64,000 bases of DNA from Pseudomonadota bacterium (GTDB taxonomy: Bacteria > Pseudomonadota > Gammaproteobacteria > Steroidobacterales > Steroidobacteraceae), in assembly GCA_018240525.1 (NCBI GenBank), contig JAFEFN010000013.1:806001-870000 (forward strand). The letters run 5' to 3'. Below the pieces are notes generated by a model. It was not told the origin of the DNA and made no database searches. It saw nothing but the letters and a program-made list of their open reading frames with translations. Of this stretch, positions 25,618-33,930 are shown one piece after another (within the stretch, counting starts at the first letter, position 1; each line of letters begins with the position of its first letter). Position numbers and translations under genes: made by a program.

Positions 25618-27576
25618 TTAGCCGGTCGCGAGCGCCCTCTTCCAACCACTGGACGTCACCTCGGGAGGCGTGGTCATCCTGAAGTACACGGCGTAGCGCT
25701 CATCGAAAATGCGATTCAGCGGGACGAACGTAAGGCTCTTCTCCTGCCCCACGCTGCGGAACTCAAGCGGGCGCGTGTCCACGCGTTCCAGCCAGTTGGA
25801 AGGATCAGCCGAAGTAGCGGAAATCGCCGCGACTGTCAGCGGCTCGCCGGCGTATTCAGGAACCTTTCGTGGCTGCGTGGGCACGGCACGCAAGTTTCCC
25901 GAGTCGAGACCGGCGGTTCCCAGTCGCGCTGCCAAGACCAGCGGTCCGTACATCACCGCCTGGAGCGATGAGTCGTCAGGCATCGGCGCAGCGTGCAGGT
26001 GCATCGGCACGCGGACCATAAGTACATCCCCCGGCGCCCAGCGCCGACGGACGGTCAGGTAACCGCCCGCATCCGCCGCTACAGGGAGCGCGTCGCCGTT
26101 CAACAAGGCCGAGCACCCACGTGTCCAGTAGGGAATACGCACGTGGACGGCGATAGGAGTCGGTGGCGCGCCCCGCACGGTCAATGTCACCGTGTCCCCG
26201 TCCGGGAAGCGCGTATCCAGCCGCAGGCGCATCCCTCGCTCGGCCCAGTCCAGTTCCGACGGGACGAACAAATTGACGTACACGCCGAGATCGTCGTGAA
26301 AGTAGATGCTGTCGCCCAGCTTGGCAAAGGCCTCGGCCATGCTGCCGGTACAGCACCAGAAATCGTGCAGCGGCGTGCCGAACAGCTTCCAGTAGCCACT
26401 GGCCAGCGGCAGGTAGTACAGCTTGTCTCCGTCGGCCGGATGCTGAACGCCGAGAATGCCGTTATAGAACGCACGTTCGTAGTAGTCAGCTACCTGCGGA
26501 TCTTTCGTCCAGCAGAACACGTGCCGGGCGAGCTTCTGCATGTTGTACGTAACGCACGATTCCTGGGTATATCCAGAGAGCTCTTGTGCCAGCACGCCGG
26601 GCGGGGTATTCCACAGTTCTTCGTTGCTGGTACCACCCGTGCAATAGCAGCGCCGTTCCACAACCGTATGCCAGAAGAACTCGGCCGCCTTGCGCTTGCG
26701 CATGCTGCCAGTTGCCTCGAATCCGCGCGCCGCGCCAATGACCTGGGGGATGGTTGTGTTGACGTGCAGCCCCTGCAGCTCATCGCGTTGTGCGGCCAGG
26801 GATGCAAAGAGCCATTCTCGTTCGAAACGCTGCGCCAGCTGCACCCAGCGCGGGTCGGCGGTGACTGCCCCCAGGTTGTACAGCAGCTCGTTCATGCCGC
26901 CGTACTCGCGCTCAAGGACCAGCGCCATCTCAGTCGCACTGAGCGGCTGCGTCCAGTGCTCTACCCAAGCAGCCATACCCAGTAGTGTGTCGAGTGCGCG
27001 CTGATCACCGCTCAGGGTGGCCGTATCCAGCAGGCCGGCCATGATTTTGTGCAAGGTATAGAAGGGCGCCCATGCCGGCTGGCCCGCGCGTAAGCGGTCG
27101 AAAAGCTCCTCGGGGAAGGCGCTCACGTATCCACTGCCGATCGCTGCCTGGCACTGGGCCAGTCCGGCGGTGACCAGCACGCCGCGGTCGCGCACTGCGC
27201 GGTCGCCGGTCTGCGCCCACATCAGCGCGCAAGCGGAAAGGTAGTGACCGGTGAAGTGCCCGCGCAGCTCGTTGTCCGGAGCTTCCCACCCGCCCAGAGG
27301 CTGTGCGTTGCTCGACAGGCGCGCGGTAACCCGGAACATGTGCAGCAGTCGGTCGGGATCAAGGTCAAGAAGAAATGCCCGATTGATCGCGAGGGCATCG
27401 AGGACTGGCCCCGGCAGCAGCCGCACGGCCTGGAGGTCGAACGGCCTTACATGAAGATGGGGTCGGCCATCCGCTGCGGACGCACCCCTGGCGTGACCGC
27501 CGGCGGGCAGCAACGAGCTGGCGGCGGCGGCGGCCGACAGCGTCAGGAAGGAGCGACGCGGGAGTTTCCCGGGCAT
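25618..27576 (-). CDS. GH127-family (DUF1680) beta-L-arabinofuranosidase-like, Tat-exported
   Basis: 652 residues. The N-terminus PRRSFLTLSAAAAASSLL is a twin-arginine-type signal. The body (45-430) is the (alpha/alpha)6 barrel of the former DUF1680 family: GGWEAPDNELRGHFTGHYLS, YTLHKIMAGL, YGGMNELLYNLG. Catalytic-site motifs are present: TQESCVTYNM (Glu and Cys) and FWCCTGS (the Cys-Cys pair), as in the zinc/cysteine GH127 active site. The C-terminal 200 residues are beta-rich. Known members remove L-arabinofuranose from plant or glycoprotein glycans. Here it stands alone, without other glycan genes, so the substrate is open. Periplasmic or membrane-anchored via the Tat route. Confidence 0.88.
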   Translation of the reverse strand: MPGKLPRRSFLTLSAAAAASSLLPAGGHARGASAADGRPHLHVRPFDLQAVRLLPGPVLDALAINRAFLLDLDPDRLLHMFRVTARLSSNAQPLGGWEAPDNELRGHFTGHYLSACALMWAQTGDRAVRDRGVLVTAGLAQCQAAIGSGYVSAFPEELFDRLRAGQPAWAPFYTLHKIMAGLLDTATLSGDQRALDTLLGMAAWVEHWTQPLSATEMALVLEREYGGMNELLYNLGAVTADPRWVQLAQRFEREWLFASLAAQRDELQGLHVNTTIPQVIGAARGFEATGSMRKRKAAEFFWHTVVERRCYCTGGTSNEELWNTPPGVLAQELSGYTQESCVTYNMQKLARHVFCWTKDPQVADYYERAFYNGILGVQHPADGDKLYYLPLASGYWKLFGTPLHDFWCCTGSMAEAFAKLGDSIYFHDDLGVYVNLFVPSELDWAERGMRLRLDTRFPDGDTVTLTVRGAPPTPIAVHVRIPYWTRGCSALLNGDALPVAADAGGYLTVRRRWAPGDVLMVRVPMHLHAAPMPDDSSLQAVMYGPLVLAARLGTAGLDSGNLRAVPTQPRKVPEYAGEPLTVAAISATSADPSNWLERVDTRPLEFRSVGQEKSLTFVPLNRIFDERYAVYFRMTTPPEVTSSGWKRALATG

Positions 27577-27738
27577 GGGCTCATATTACCGCGCGGACTC
27601 CCTCGTAACCGCAGCCGGCACAACATTTGGGGCGTCGCCTGTATGATTCGATGCAAGCATGCAGCACAGGCAGCTGCATGCTGCACACCCCTGCTCCGTT
27701 TACCGGGAGTACGCGAGGGGCCAAAAGGAAAAGCAAGC

Positions 27739-28371
27739 ATGACTCGCGCCGACTACACGCTCTACGCACGGCACAACGCGGGGTCCCTCGCCCCCCAGAT
27801 CGTTCTCGAAGAGATTGGAGCCCCGTATCAGCTGGCATGGATCGGGAGCAGTCCAGCGGAGGTTGAAAGCTACCGGCGCATCAATCCGAATGCGAAGATC
27901 CCCGCATTGATGCTGCCGGACGGCACCACGGTGTACGAATCGGCCGCTATCCTCATTCATCTGACCGATGCACATCCCGCAGCCGGCTTAGCACCCGCCG
28001 CCGGCAGCGCGCGCCATGCACTGTTCTTGCAGTGGATGGTCTCCTTGTCCGCAAACGTCTACGAGGCGTTGCTGCGCTACTACTATGCCGACCGATATTC
28101 GACCGGCGCTGCATCGGCGGCAGACGGTATCCAGGCGCAAGCGCTCAAGGACTACGACCGCCATCTTGAGTTGGTCCATGACTCACTGCGACCGTACGTC
28201 TTGGGTGCGGACTTCACGGCCGCGGACCCGTACTTGTACATGCTCGCCTCATGGTATCCGGGAGGGATGGCGGCGTTCCAGACTCGGCTGCCCCGGCTGG
28301 CGCGACATGCCGAGCTGGTGCGCGCAAGGCCCGCGACGCGCAAGGCGGAAGAGGATCACACCGAACGTTAG
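27739..28371 (+). CDS. Glutathione S-transferase family protein
   Basis: 210 residues; ATG preceded by AAAAGGAAAAGC. N-terminal thioredoxin-like domain (YTLYARHNAGSLAPQIVLEE, then NPNAKIPALMLPDG with the cis-Pro and VYESAAILIHL with the glutathione-binding Glu-Ser), followed by a helical C-terminal domain ending FTAADPYLYML, the usual N-capping region. The first-helix residue after RHN is Ala-Gly-Ser, so a Ser rather than Cys or Tyr is the probable catalytic residue. Divergent from the GH127 gene. Substrate unknown. Confidence 0.87.
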   Translation: MTRADYTLYARHNAGSLAPQIVLEEIGAPYQLAWIGSSPAEVESYRRINPNAKIPALMLPDGTTVYESAAILIHLTDAHPAAGLAPAAGSARHALFLQWMVSLSANVYEALLRYYYADRYSTGAASAADGIQAQALKDYDRHLELVHDSLRPYVLGADFTAADPYLYMLASWYPGGMAAFQTRLPRLARHAELVRARPATRKAEEDHTER

Positions 28372-28692
28372 GCGCCGATTCTTCAGGGCGCAACGAGCGC
28401 CCTCTCCTGGATTCCCGCGCGCGAGGATCCGCAGTATCAGGCGTCATGCAGCGGTCTCGGGTTTCTCGGACTTGTTCCAGACGCGGCATATCCGCAGCCG
28501 CGCGCAAAGCCTAAGGCCCGTTTCGTTTGCTCATGAACGACATCTTTCCGATCCCCGCCGGTTCGCATCATTTGACAGATTCTTGTAGCCAAACGCGTAC
28601 GTCGCCCCCCTGAGACATTTGCACCCTGCAGCCAATGCAGGTCTTATGGCCCCGAAATCTCTAGAACGATAAGTGCAACCAGCGGCACTTGA
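28372..28692. other. Intergenic region upstream of the c-di-GMP riboswitch
   Basis: About 320 bases without a gene. It contains a GC hairpin just after the GST stop (listed separately) and, in its second half, the promoter expected for the riboswitch transcript. The stretch near 28550-28690 is the most AT-rich part and is the natural place for that promoter, but I cannot assign -35/-10 boxes with confidence. Confidence 0.4.
28385..28403 (+). terminator. Hairpin after GST gene
   Basis: A 7-bp perfect stem AGGGCGC / GCGCCCT with an AACGA loop starts 13 bases after the GST stop. No T-run follows, so it may be only a weak or Rho-assisted terminator. Confidence 0.35.
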
Positions 28693-28778
28693 CGTTCGTG
28701 AGCAAGAGCAAACCCGTCGCAAGGCGGGGACGCAAAGCCTCCGGTCTCAGTCGCACTGAGACAGCGGGGCTGCCGGTT
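28693..28778 (+). promoter_or_regulatory. Class I cyclic-di-GMP riboswitch (GEMM-I aptamer)
   Basis: The invariant core of the GEMM-I family is present: GAGCAAACCC, then GGGACGCAAAGCCTCCGG, then ACAGCGGGGCTGCCGG. P2 is a 6-bp stem (28713-28718 with 28723-28728) closed by the GNRA tetraloop GCAA, as required for docking into P3. P3 has an 8-bp perfect helix GTCTCAGT / ACTGAGAC (28744-28751 with 28755-28762). The aptamer binds the second messenger c-di-GMP and controls the downstream gene in cis. The gene 90 bases downstream encodes a secreted Ig-like-domain protein, a typical c-di-GMP target. Directly after the aptamer is an 18-bp perfect palindrome (28779-28796) that may be part of the expression platform. 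Confidence 0.93.
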
Positions 28779-28831
28779 CGCCGCACTAGTGCGGCGCGTC
28801 GTGACGGAGATTCGCCATGGATCTCCTTGCG

Positions 28832-28863
28832 CCTCCCCCGCGTGTGACCTGTTGTCGGGGAGG
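28832..28863 (+). promoter_or_regulatory. Ribosome-binding-site-masking hairpin (probable expression platform)
   Basis: CCTCCCC at 28832-28838 is the perfect complement of GGGGAGG at 28857-28863, the Shine-Dalgarno of the ATG at 28868. The 7-bp stem with an 18-base loop would hide the SD. No T-run is present between aptamer and gene, so translational rather than transcriptional control is more likely. Which ligand state frees the SD cannot be decided by eye. Confidence 0.55.
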
Positions 28864-28867
28864 TCTG

Positions 28868-29821
28868 ATGTACGGATACAGTCTCATGCATGTCCAGCGG
28901 CTTCGACTGCGGGCATGTGCCCTCTTGATCGTCGCGTGCGCACTGGCAGCGCCCAGCACATACGCCGGTCAGCGCAACTTCCGCAATCTGTCGATCTCTG
29001 GCACGCCACCGACCAGCGTCACCGCCGGCCAAAGCTACACATTCACGCCCAGCGTGAATGCCCCTCGATCTCGTACCCTGGTCTATGCCATTGCAAACCA
29101 GCCGGCATGGGCGTCCTTCTCGACGGCCACCGGGCAGCTTTCTGGCACGCCGGGCGCGACGAGCGTCGGGACCTACTCGAATATCGTGATCGCAGTCAGT
29201 GACGGAACAAACACTGCGACGCTGAACCCCTTCAGCGTGCAGGTGGTCGCTGCCTCTACAACACTGTCGGCGCCCGCACCCGCCCCGATACTCTCCGGTA
29301 CCCCACCGACCAGCGTGGTTGCAGGCAGCGCGTACTCCTTCCAGCCCACGGCCAGTGACCCCAGCGGCCTAACGCTCTCTTTTTCGGTGCAGAATTTGCC
29401 CGCGTGGGCGGCGTTCAGCATCGCCAGCGGCCAGATTTACGGCACGCCGACCAGCACTCAGACTGGCACCTACGCGAACATCGTGATTAGCGCCAGTGAC
29501 GGCACGACGGCGTCCTCCATGCCGGCATTCAGTGTCACGGTGACCAGTCCACCGGCGGTTACCGGCACAGCGGTGCTATCGCTCACGCCCCCTACCCAGA
29601 ATACCGACGGGAGCGCGCTTACCAATCTGGCGGGCATGCACATCTACTATGGAAACTCGGCGTCAAGCATGACGCAGATGATTGACGTGCCCGGTACGGC
29701 TCCGACGAGCTACACGCTCAGCAATCTGGCCTCCGGCAGTTGGTACTTCGCGGCTACCGCCTACACGACCGATGGGCTGGAGAGCAGTCCCTCCCCCACG
29801 CAGAGCAAGACCATCTCGTAG
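28868..29821 (+). CDS. Secreted protein with two putative-Ig (He_PIG-like) domains and a fibronectin-type end
   Basis: 317 residues from the ATG at 28868, chosen for its GGGGAGG SD; an in-frame ATG at 28817 with a weaker CGGAG is the alternative. The N-terminus is a Sec signal peptide (RACALLIVACALAAPSTYAG). Two roughly 95-residue repeats follow, each with GTPPTSVxAG at the start, PAWASF or PAWAAF with (T/S)GQ(L/I)xGTP in the middle, and GTY(S/A)NIVI(A/S)xSDG near the end: the dystroglycan-cadherin-like/He_PIG signature. Residues 225-317 look like a fibronectin type III domain. No anchor, LPxTG or PEP-CTERM tail is visible, so it is secreted or periplasmic. Control by c-di-GMP suggests a matrix or surface adhesion role, by inference. 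Confidence 0.85.
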   Translation: MYGYSLMHVQRLRLRACALLIVACALAAPSTYAGQRNFRNLSISGTPPTSVTAGQSYTFTPSVNAPRSRTLVYAIANQPAWASFSTATGQLSGTPGATSVGTYSNIVIAVSDGTNTATLNPFSVQVVAASTTLSAPAPAPILSGTPPTSVVAGSAYSFQPTASDPSGLTLSFSVQNLPAWAAFSIASGQIYGTPTSTQTGTYANIVISASDGTTASSMPAFSVTVTSPPAVTGTAVLSLTPPTQNTDGSALTNLAGMHIYYGNSASSMTQMIDVPGTAPTSYTLSNLASGSWYFAATAYTTDGLESSPSPTQSKTIS

Positions 29822-30087
29822 GGCACGTTCGCTGCAAGAAAGGGCGCCCCCGGGGCCGTAACGACGCCGGCGCCAGGGGTGCGGCTGCCCGTGCGGCTTG
29901 AATGCCCGACTTCGCCTGTAGCGTGTGACACCTCATGCCCTCATGGCGGCGACCTCGCCCTCGCCGGCACTTTCCGCTCGCCATTCCCCAATGGATTCTG
30001 GCCGTGATGTAATCCTCAGGACAGCCATGACGGCGCAATTCGGATTAAGCTCCCGTGCCTCCACGCAGACACCAGCTTCGAATAAGC

Positions 30088-30555
30088 ATGCTTCGAGCAC
30101 TGATAACCACACTCGCGCTCAGTGCAGTCGCTGCCTGCGCGGGCGGGAAGGCACCTATGGACGACTCGCATCTCAGTCCGTTCGCGGTCCGCTACACCGC
30201 CGCCTGGTGTAGCCACAAAGCTGCAAGCGTCGCCGCGTTCTACGCAGAAGCCGGGTCGCTGACAATCAATGACGGCGCGCCAGCCGTGGGCCGCCGCGCT
30301 GTGGAGGCGGCCGTGCAAAGCTTCATGACCTCTTACCCGGACTTGGTAGTGAAATTCGACCGCCTGGAACCACGAGGCGACCGGGTGCTGTATCACTGGA
30401 CTTTCATCGGGACCAATTCCGGGCCGGGCGGAACGGGGAACGCGGTGCGGATTGCAGGATTCGAAGACTGGAGGATCGGTCCTGACGGCCTGATTGAGGA
30501 TTCCCAAGGGCACTATGACGCCCAGGACTGGGACCGCCAAGTACGGCGCCAGTGA
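30088..30555 (+). CDS. Lipoprotein with SnoaL/NTF2-like domain
   Basis: 155 residues from the ATG giving MLRALITTLALSAVAACAGG, a lipoprotein signal with the lipobox AVAAC; an upstream start would add a basic stretch before it. The mature part reads AVRYTAAWCSHKAASVAAFY, FMTSYPDLVVKFDRL and FEDWRIGPDGLI, the pattern of the SnoaL-like polyketide-cyclase/NTF2 fold. These often act as ligand-binding or small-molecule-modifying proteins; no catalytic residues can be assigned. Followed by a 4-base-overlapping small gene. Confidence 0.8.
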   Translation: MLRALITTLALSAVAACAGGKAPMDDSHLSPFAVRYTAAWCSHKAASVAAFYAEAGSLTINDGAPAVGRRAVEAAVQSFMTSYPDLVVKFDRLEPRGDRVLYHWTFIGTNSGPGGTGNAVRIAGFEDWRIGPDGLIEDSQGHYDAQDWDRQVRRQ

Positions 30556-30725
30556 GCCACCGGCAATCGAAGGGAAAGGGCCCATTCGCCGGCCTGGATT
30601 CCGGCCAGACAATGGACGATGCAATTGCCGGCTTCGACGTTGATGCGCAGGCCATCCAAACCGCCTATCGCGCCCTTCTGCGCGCAGGCAGAAAGCGGGA
30701 GACCGCAACTTCGCTCGAGGACTAG
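30552..30725 (+). CDS. Small protein, 57 residues, coupled to the SnoaL-like lipoprotein
   Basis: A GTG overlaps the lipoprotein stop as GTGA and opens a 57-codon frame ending in TAG. The product begins with a basic tail (SHRQSKGKG) followed by an ordered-looking region (MDDAIAGFDVDAQAIQTAYR, then ALLRAGRKRE) likely to be helical. The overlap, codon use matching the neighbours and amphipathic pattern support a real coding sequence. Cytoplasmic, family unrecognised. Nothing else is coded between here and 30785. Confidence 0.5.
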   Translation: MSHRQSKGKGPFAGLDSGQTMDDAIAGFDVDAQAIQTAYRALLRAGRKRETATSLED

Positions 30726-30784
30726 GCTGCGACGGCGTCAGCGCCGACTTCGGCCCGGGTGATCCTGGCGCGGCTGACTGCGGC

Positions 30785-31456
30785 TCACGTACAGGTTGGC
30801 GGCAGCCCGTAGTCCTTACGAACCTGCTGGACCTTCAGAACCCCTGACAGCGCAGCATTTCGCGCCTTGTCAGCGCTGCCTATCTGAGGATCGACTTCCA
30901 CCAGCCGGGGATAGACCGCGGCGGCCGTTGCGCTGTCACCCTTCTCTTCGGCAGTTACCGCTTCAATCATGAGCGCGTAACCCCGACGCTCCTGGGTGTC
31001 CGCGGTTTTATACGCGTTGCGCGCCAATTCGATGGCGCTGCTGTGGCGGCACAGCGCAAGCATCCGGGCCGCGTCGAAGTTCGCCGCGCCTATTTTGTTC
31101 TCGAGTTCGTGTTGCCGTTCGAGCAGTTTGGGATCCTTGGTCCCGCCCCCCGCCTGCCCCTGGGCCGGCGCCGGTGCTGGCGCAGTGCCTGGTGGTGCCT
31201 TTGGCGTCATGCCCCCAATCGCCGCGCCGGCCGCAGCCGAGGCGGCGGCGCCTGCCAGCATGCTGCCACCGACGTTGCCGGTAAAAATTCCGAGCACCGC
31301 GCCGGCGACAGCACCACCTACGGCACCCGACTTGGCTCCCTCAGCGGCATACGTATCTGCACAACTGGAAGTTAACAGTGCAGCGGAGCAAACAAGCACG
31401 GCGATGCCGCTGCCTATCAAGGTGCCGCAACCCGACTGCGGATGATCTGCCTTCAT
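30785..31456 (-). CDS. Glycine-zipper lipoprotein
   Basis: 223 residues from the ATG giving MKADHPQSGCGTLIG. The signal ends with lipobox-like LLTSSCADT. A glycine-zipper segment follows (GAVGGAVAGAVLGIFTGNVG, then SMLAGAAASAAAGAAIGG), then a Pro/Ala linker and a helical C-terminal domain (about 110-215) with TPR-like character (ELARNAYKTADTQERRGYAL, EEKGDSATAAAVYPRLVEVD). Probably an outer-membrane lipoprotein with a membrane-inserting zipper. It is the convergent neighbour of the small gene at 30552. No specific function can be assigned. Confidence 0.75.
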   Translation of the reverse strand: MKADHPQSGCGTLIGSGIAVLVCSAALLTSSCADTYAAEGAKSGAVGGAVAGAVLGIFTGNVGGSMLAGAAASAAAGAAIGGMTPKAPPGTAPAPAPAQGQAGGGTKDPKLLERQHELENKIGAANFDAARMLALCRHSSAIELARNAYKTADTQERRGYALMIEAVTAEEKGDSATAAAVYPRLVEVDPQIGSADKARNAALSGVLKVQQVRKDYGLPPTCT

Positions 31457-31668
31457 GCGTGCATGATGAACGCGGCCCGCCGCGCTGTCATTGAAAATTG
31501 GCGGAGCGCGATCCACGCAAAAGAGCGTGCGTGATCTGCTCCGCCAAAGCTACAGCTTGGCAATTCGAGGGCTGAGAGGATCTCGTCGAGGCACCCCTTG
31601 GTGAGTCGGGCGCTGCGAGATGCCGGTACCGATCCGAGCTCCGGCAACGACCGTCCTATTGATGACCT

Positions 31669-33075
31669 TCACGGCAGGTCGACGCGGCCGTAACTGCCGT
31701 TGGCCTCATCGTTTGGCCCGGCTGCGAAGAAGAGTGTGTTGTGCGGCTGGTTGTCTGCGTCATTGCCAAAGGCGATGCCCCAAAGTCCCGGAGACGAAAA
31801 GACGCCATTGGCCGTTGATAGCGTTCCCATGAACTGTCCGCTGCTGGGGTCGTAACCGTTGATCGTCCCGTCCCCGAAATTGCCCACCAACAAAACGCTG
31901 CTCAACGTGCCGAAATCTGCAGGTGCCAATGCCATCCCCCAAGGCGCATTCAGGTGACCACCCTTGACGAGCGTCTTCAGCAGGACGCCATTGGTGTCGT
32001 AGACATCGACCAGACCCAAACCCGGGCCGTTGGCATTGTCGTGATTATCCGGTGCCTGTTGCTGGGCGTAGGTGACGTAAATCTGGACCGCCCCGCCCGC
32101 GCCTGTTTTCAGCGCCTGGATGCCAAACGGTGCGTACCCGGCTGGCAACGCGGGATCCTTGAAACCAAAGGTCGTGTCGGTGGATGGCTGCTTGGTGAAG
32201 TGCGTATCGAATACGTCGACCTTGTTGTTGTGGAAATCCGTGGCATACAGGAAATTGCCCGAACCGTTGTTGGCCAAGGCGACTCCCTTGTAGACCGCAC
32301 CGCCGGCGTCGGCGTACATCACGATCGCATTGCTGGCGTCGACAGCATTCGACCATCCCGCGAGCATTCCGCCTTCACCGACATAGATAAAGAGAGCGGC
32401 TGCGGACTTGCCCGCTGCGCTCACCACGAAGTCCGCGGTGGAATTGAACACGATCCCGGTTGGATCGAATGTCACGCCCGCCGCACCCGCGGGTAAGTTG
32501 ACGACCAGGGGGCCTCCGGCCGGCTGTGGCACGCCGGCGCCGTCGTACAGGGTAGATGTCTCGCTGTGGTTGTTGGCTACCCACGCCGGACCCGGGCCGA
32601 AGGCAATGCCCCACGGATTGACCAGATTGGCGTCCACCGTGACCGTCCCGCTGGCGGTGTCGGCCACCAGATCCTTGGCGACGAAGGCCGTGGCCGCATT
32701 CACGGTGAGGGTCACCGACTTCGCGGTGCTTCCGCCGCCACCTCCGCCGTATGCGGACATACCCGCAACGGTGCAAGTTAAGGTGAAGGTGTCACTTCCC
32801 ACGGTCGTCGGGGTGACGACGCTATTGCCCGCGGTCGGCTCGGCGCCGTTCCACGCACCACTCGCACTGCAAGAGGTGGCATTGCCGCTCGTCCAGGTGA
32901 GAGTGGCGCTTTGCCCGACTGTGATGGTGGCAGGCTGCACGGCCAGGTCGACCGTGGGGGCCGCCGTCATCCCGCCCCCGCCGCCGTAACCGCCGCATGC
33001 GACGACCACGGTGAGAACACAACCGGCGGTTGCGACATTCAGTCCTATCCAAAACCCATTTCCTGCGCGACGCAT
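31669..33075 (-). CDS. TIGR03118-type secreted beta-propeller protein
   Basis: 468 residues. N-terminal signal with a candidate lipobox (LTVVVACGG), then a Gly-rich stretch, an Ig-like segment (VGQSATLTWTSGNATSC, residues 45-125), and a propeller-like region from 130 on with repeats such as LVNPWGIAFGPG, DPTGIVFNST, NAPWGMALAP and SPGLWGIAFGND. These are hallmarks of the TIGR03118 family, uncharacterised proteins of exported, often PEP-CTERM-linked, context; no PEP-CTERM tail is visible here. Localisation is periplasmic or outer-surface. Divergent from the small membrane gene at 33344 with a 268-base gap. Confidence 0.8.
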   Translation of the reverse strand: MRRAGNGFWIGLNVATAGCVLTVVVACGGYGGGGGMTAAPTVDLAVQPATITVGQSATLTWTSGNATSCSASGAWNGAEPTAGNSVVTPTTVGSDTFTLTCTVAGMSAYGGGGGGSTAKSVTLTVNAATAFVAKDLVADTASGTVTVDANLVNPWGIAFGPGPAWVANNHSETSTLYDGAGVPQPAGGPLVVNLPAGAAGVTFDPTGIVFNSTADFVVSAAGKSAAALFIYVGEGGMLAGWSNAVDASNAIVMYADAGGAVYKGVALANNGSGNFLYATDFHNNKVDVFDTHFTKQPSTDTTFGFKDPALPAGYAPFGIQALKTGAGGAVQIYVTYAQQQAPDNHDNANGPGLGLVDVYDTNGVLLKTLVKGGHLNAPWGMALAPADFGTLSSVLLVGNFGDGTINGYDPSSGQFMGTLSTANGVFSSPGLWGIAFGNDADNQPHNTLFFAAGPNDEANGSYGRVDLP

Positions 33076-33343
33076 GGCCTAACCCCCTTGTCCGTTCCCG
33101 GTAATAGACGCACTGGGGCGTTGCCTTGACGCTCCCTGGTTGTTGGGTGCGCAGATCTCGGGGGTGGGTTCTCGGCCGGCTCGCCGCGGAACGCCAACAT
33201 TCTTCGGTACCCACTTCGCGTACGCGGCGGGAACGATGGGCCCAGCTTCCCTGGCGCAAGGCATGCCGGCAGCCCGGCGTTCGGAGGGCGTTGCGGAGCT
33301 GCCATTGTTCCCGGCAACCGGGTTCTGGGCTATAAGGCGGCAG

Positions 33344-33865
33344 ATGGAACCCGTGCTGGCTCACTTCTCTGCGCCCTGGGGCCGGTCGTTACGTCTTGCG
33401 ACCGGGCTGACTGTTGCACTCCTTTCCGTAGTGATGCTGGCCGGCCTTACCACAGGTCCACGGCATCTGCTGATCTGGAGGCTCGCCATGGTCGGGCTGC
33501 CGCTGGCGATCCTGCTGAGTGCACTCCCCTTCATGATTCGTGGGTATGAATTGACGCAGAAGCACATCGCAGTGGCACGCCTGGGCTGGAAGACGATCCT
33601 GCCTCTGGCTGGTCTTGCCACGGTGACCGGAGAGCCGGACGGCCTGCGCGGCTCCCTCCGTTTGCTCGGGAACGGGGGCTTGTTTGGGATCAGCGGCTGG
33701 TTCTGGAACCGCAGAATCGGGCGATTTCGCGCCTATGCGACGGATCCGGGGCGAGTCGTACTACTGCGCTATCGAGATGGCACCAAGGTCGTCGTGACGC
33801 CCCATGACGTGCAGCAATTCATTGTGCGGGTGAAGACACTCGGGGGGCTGGTCGCCCGTCAATAG
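33344..33865 (+). CDS. Small membrane protein with bacterial PH-like domain
   Basis: 173 residues from the ATG giving MEPVLAHFSAPWG; a longer upstream frame is low-complexity and lacks an SD, whereas AAGGCGG precedes this ATG. Two membrane spans at about 18-38 and 42-65 are followed by a soluble part whose beta pattern (YELTQKHIAVARLGWKTILP, then RFRAYATDPGRVVLLRYRDG and KVVVTPHDVQQFI) resembles the bacterial PH-domain membrane proteins. No enzymatic motif. Convergent with the AsmA-family gene. Confidence 0.7.
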   Translation: MEPVLAHFSAPWGRSLRLATGLTVALLSVVMLAGLTTGPRHLLIWRLAMVGLPLAILLSALPFMIRGYELTQKHIAVARLGWKTILPLAGLATVTGEPDGLRGSLRLLGNGGLFGISGWFWNRRIGRFRAYATDPGRVVLLRYRDGTKVVVTPHDVQQFIVRVKTLGGLVARQ

Positions 33866-33930
33866 CGCTTCGGCCGCCTCCGGACGCGCCGGCTTGCGAT
33901 GCGACGGGACCATTCAGCCAGCGTGGCCGG

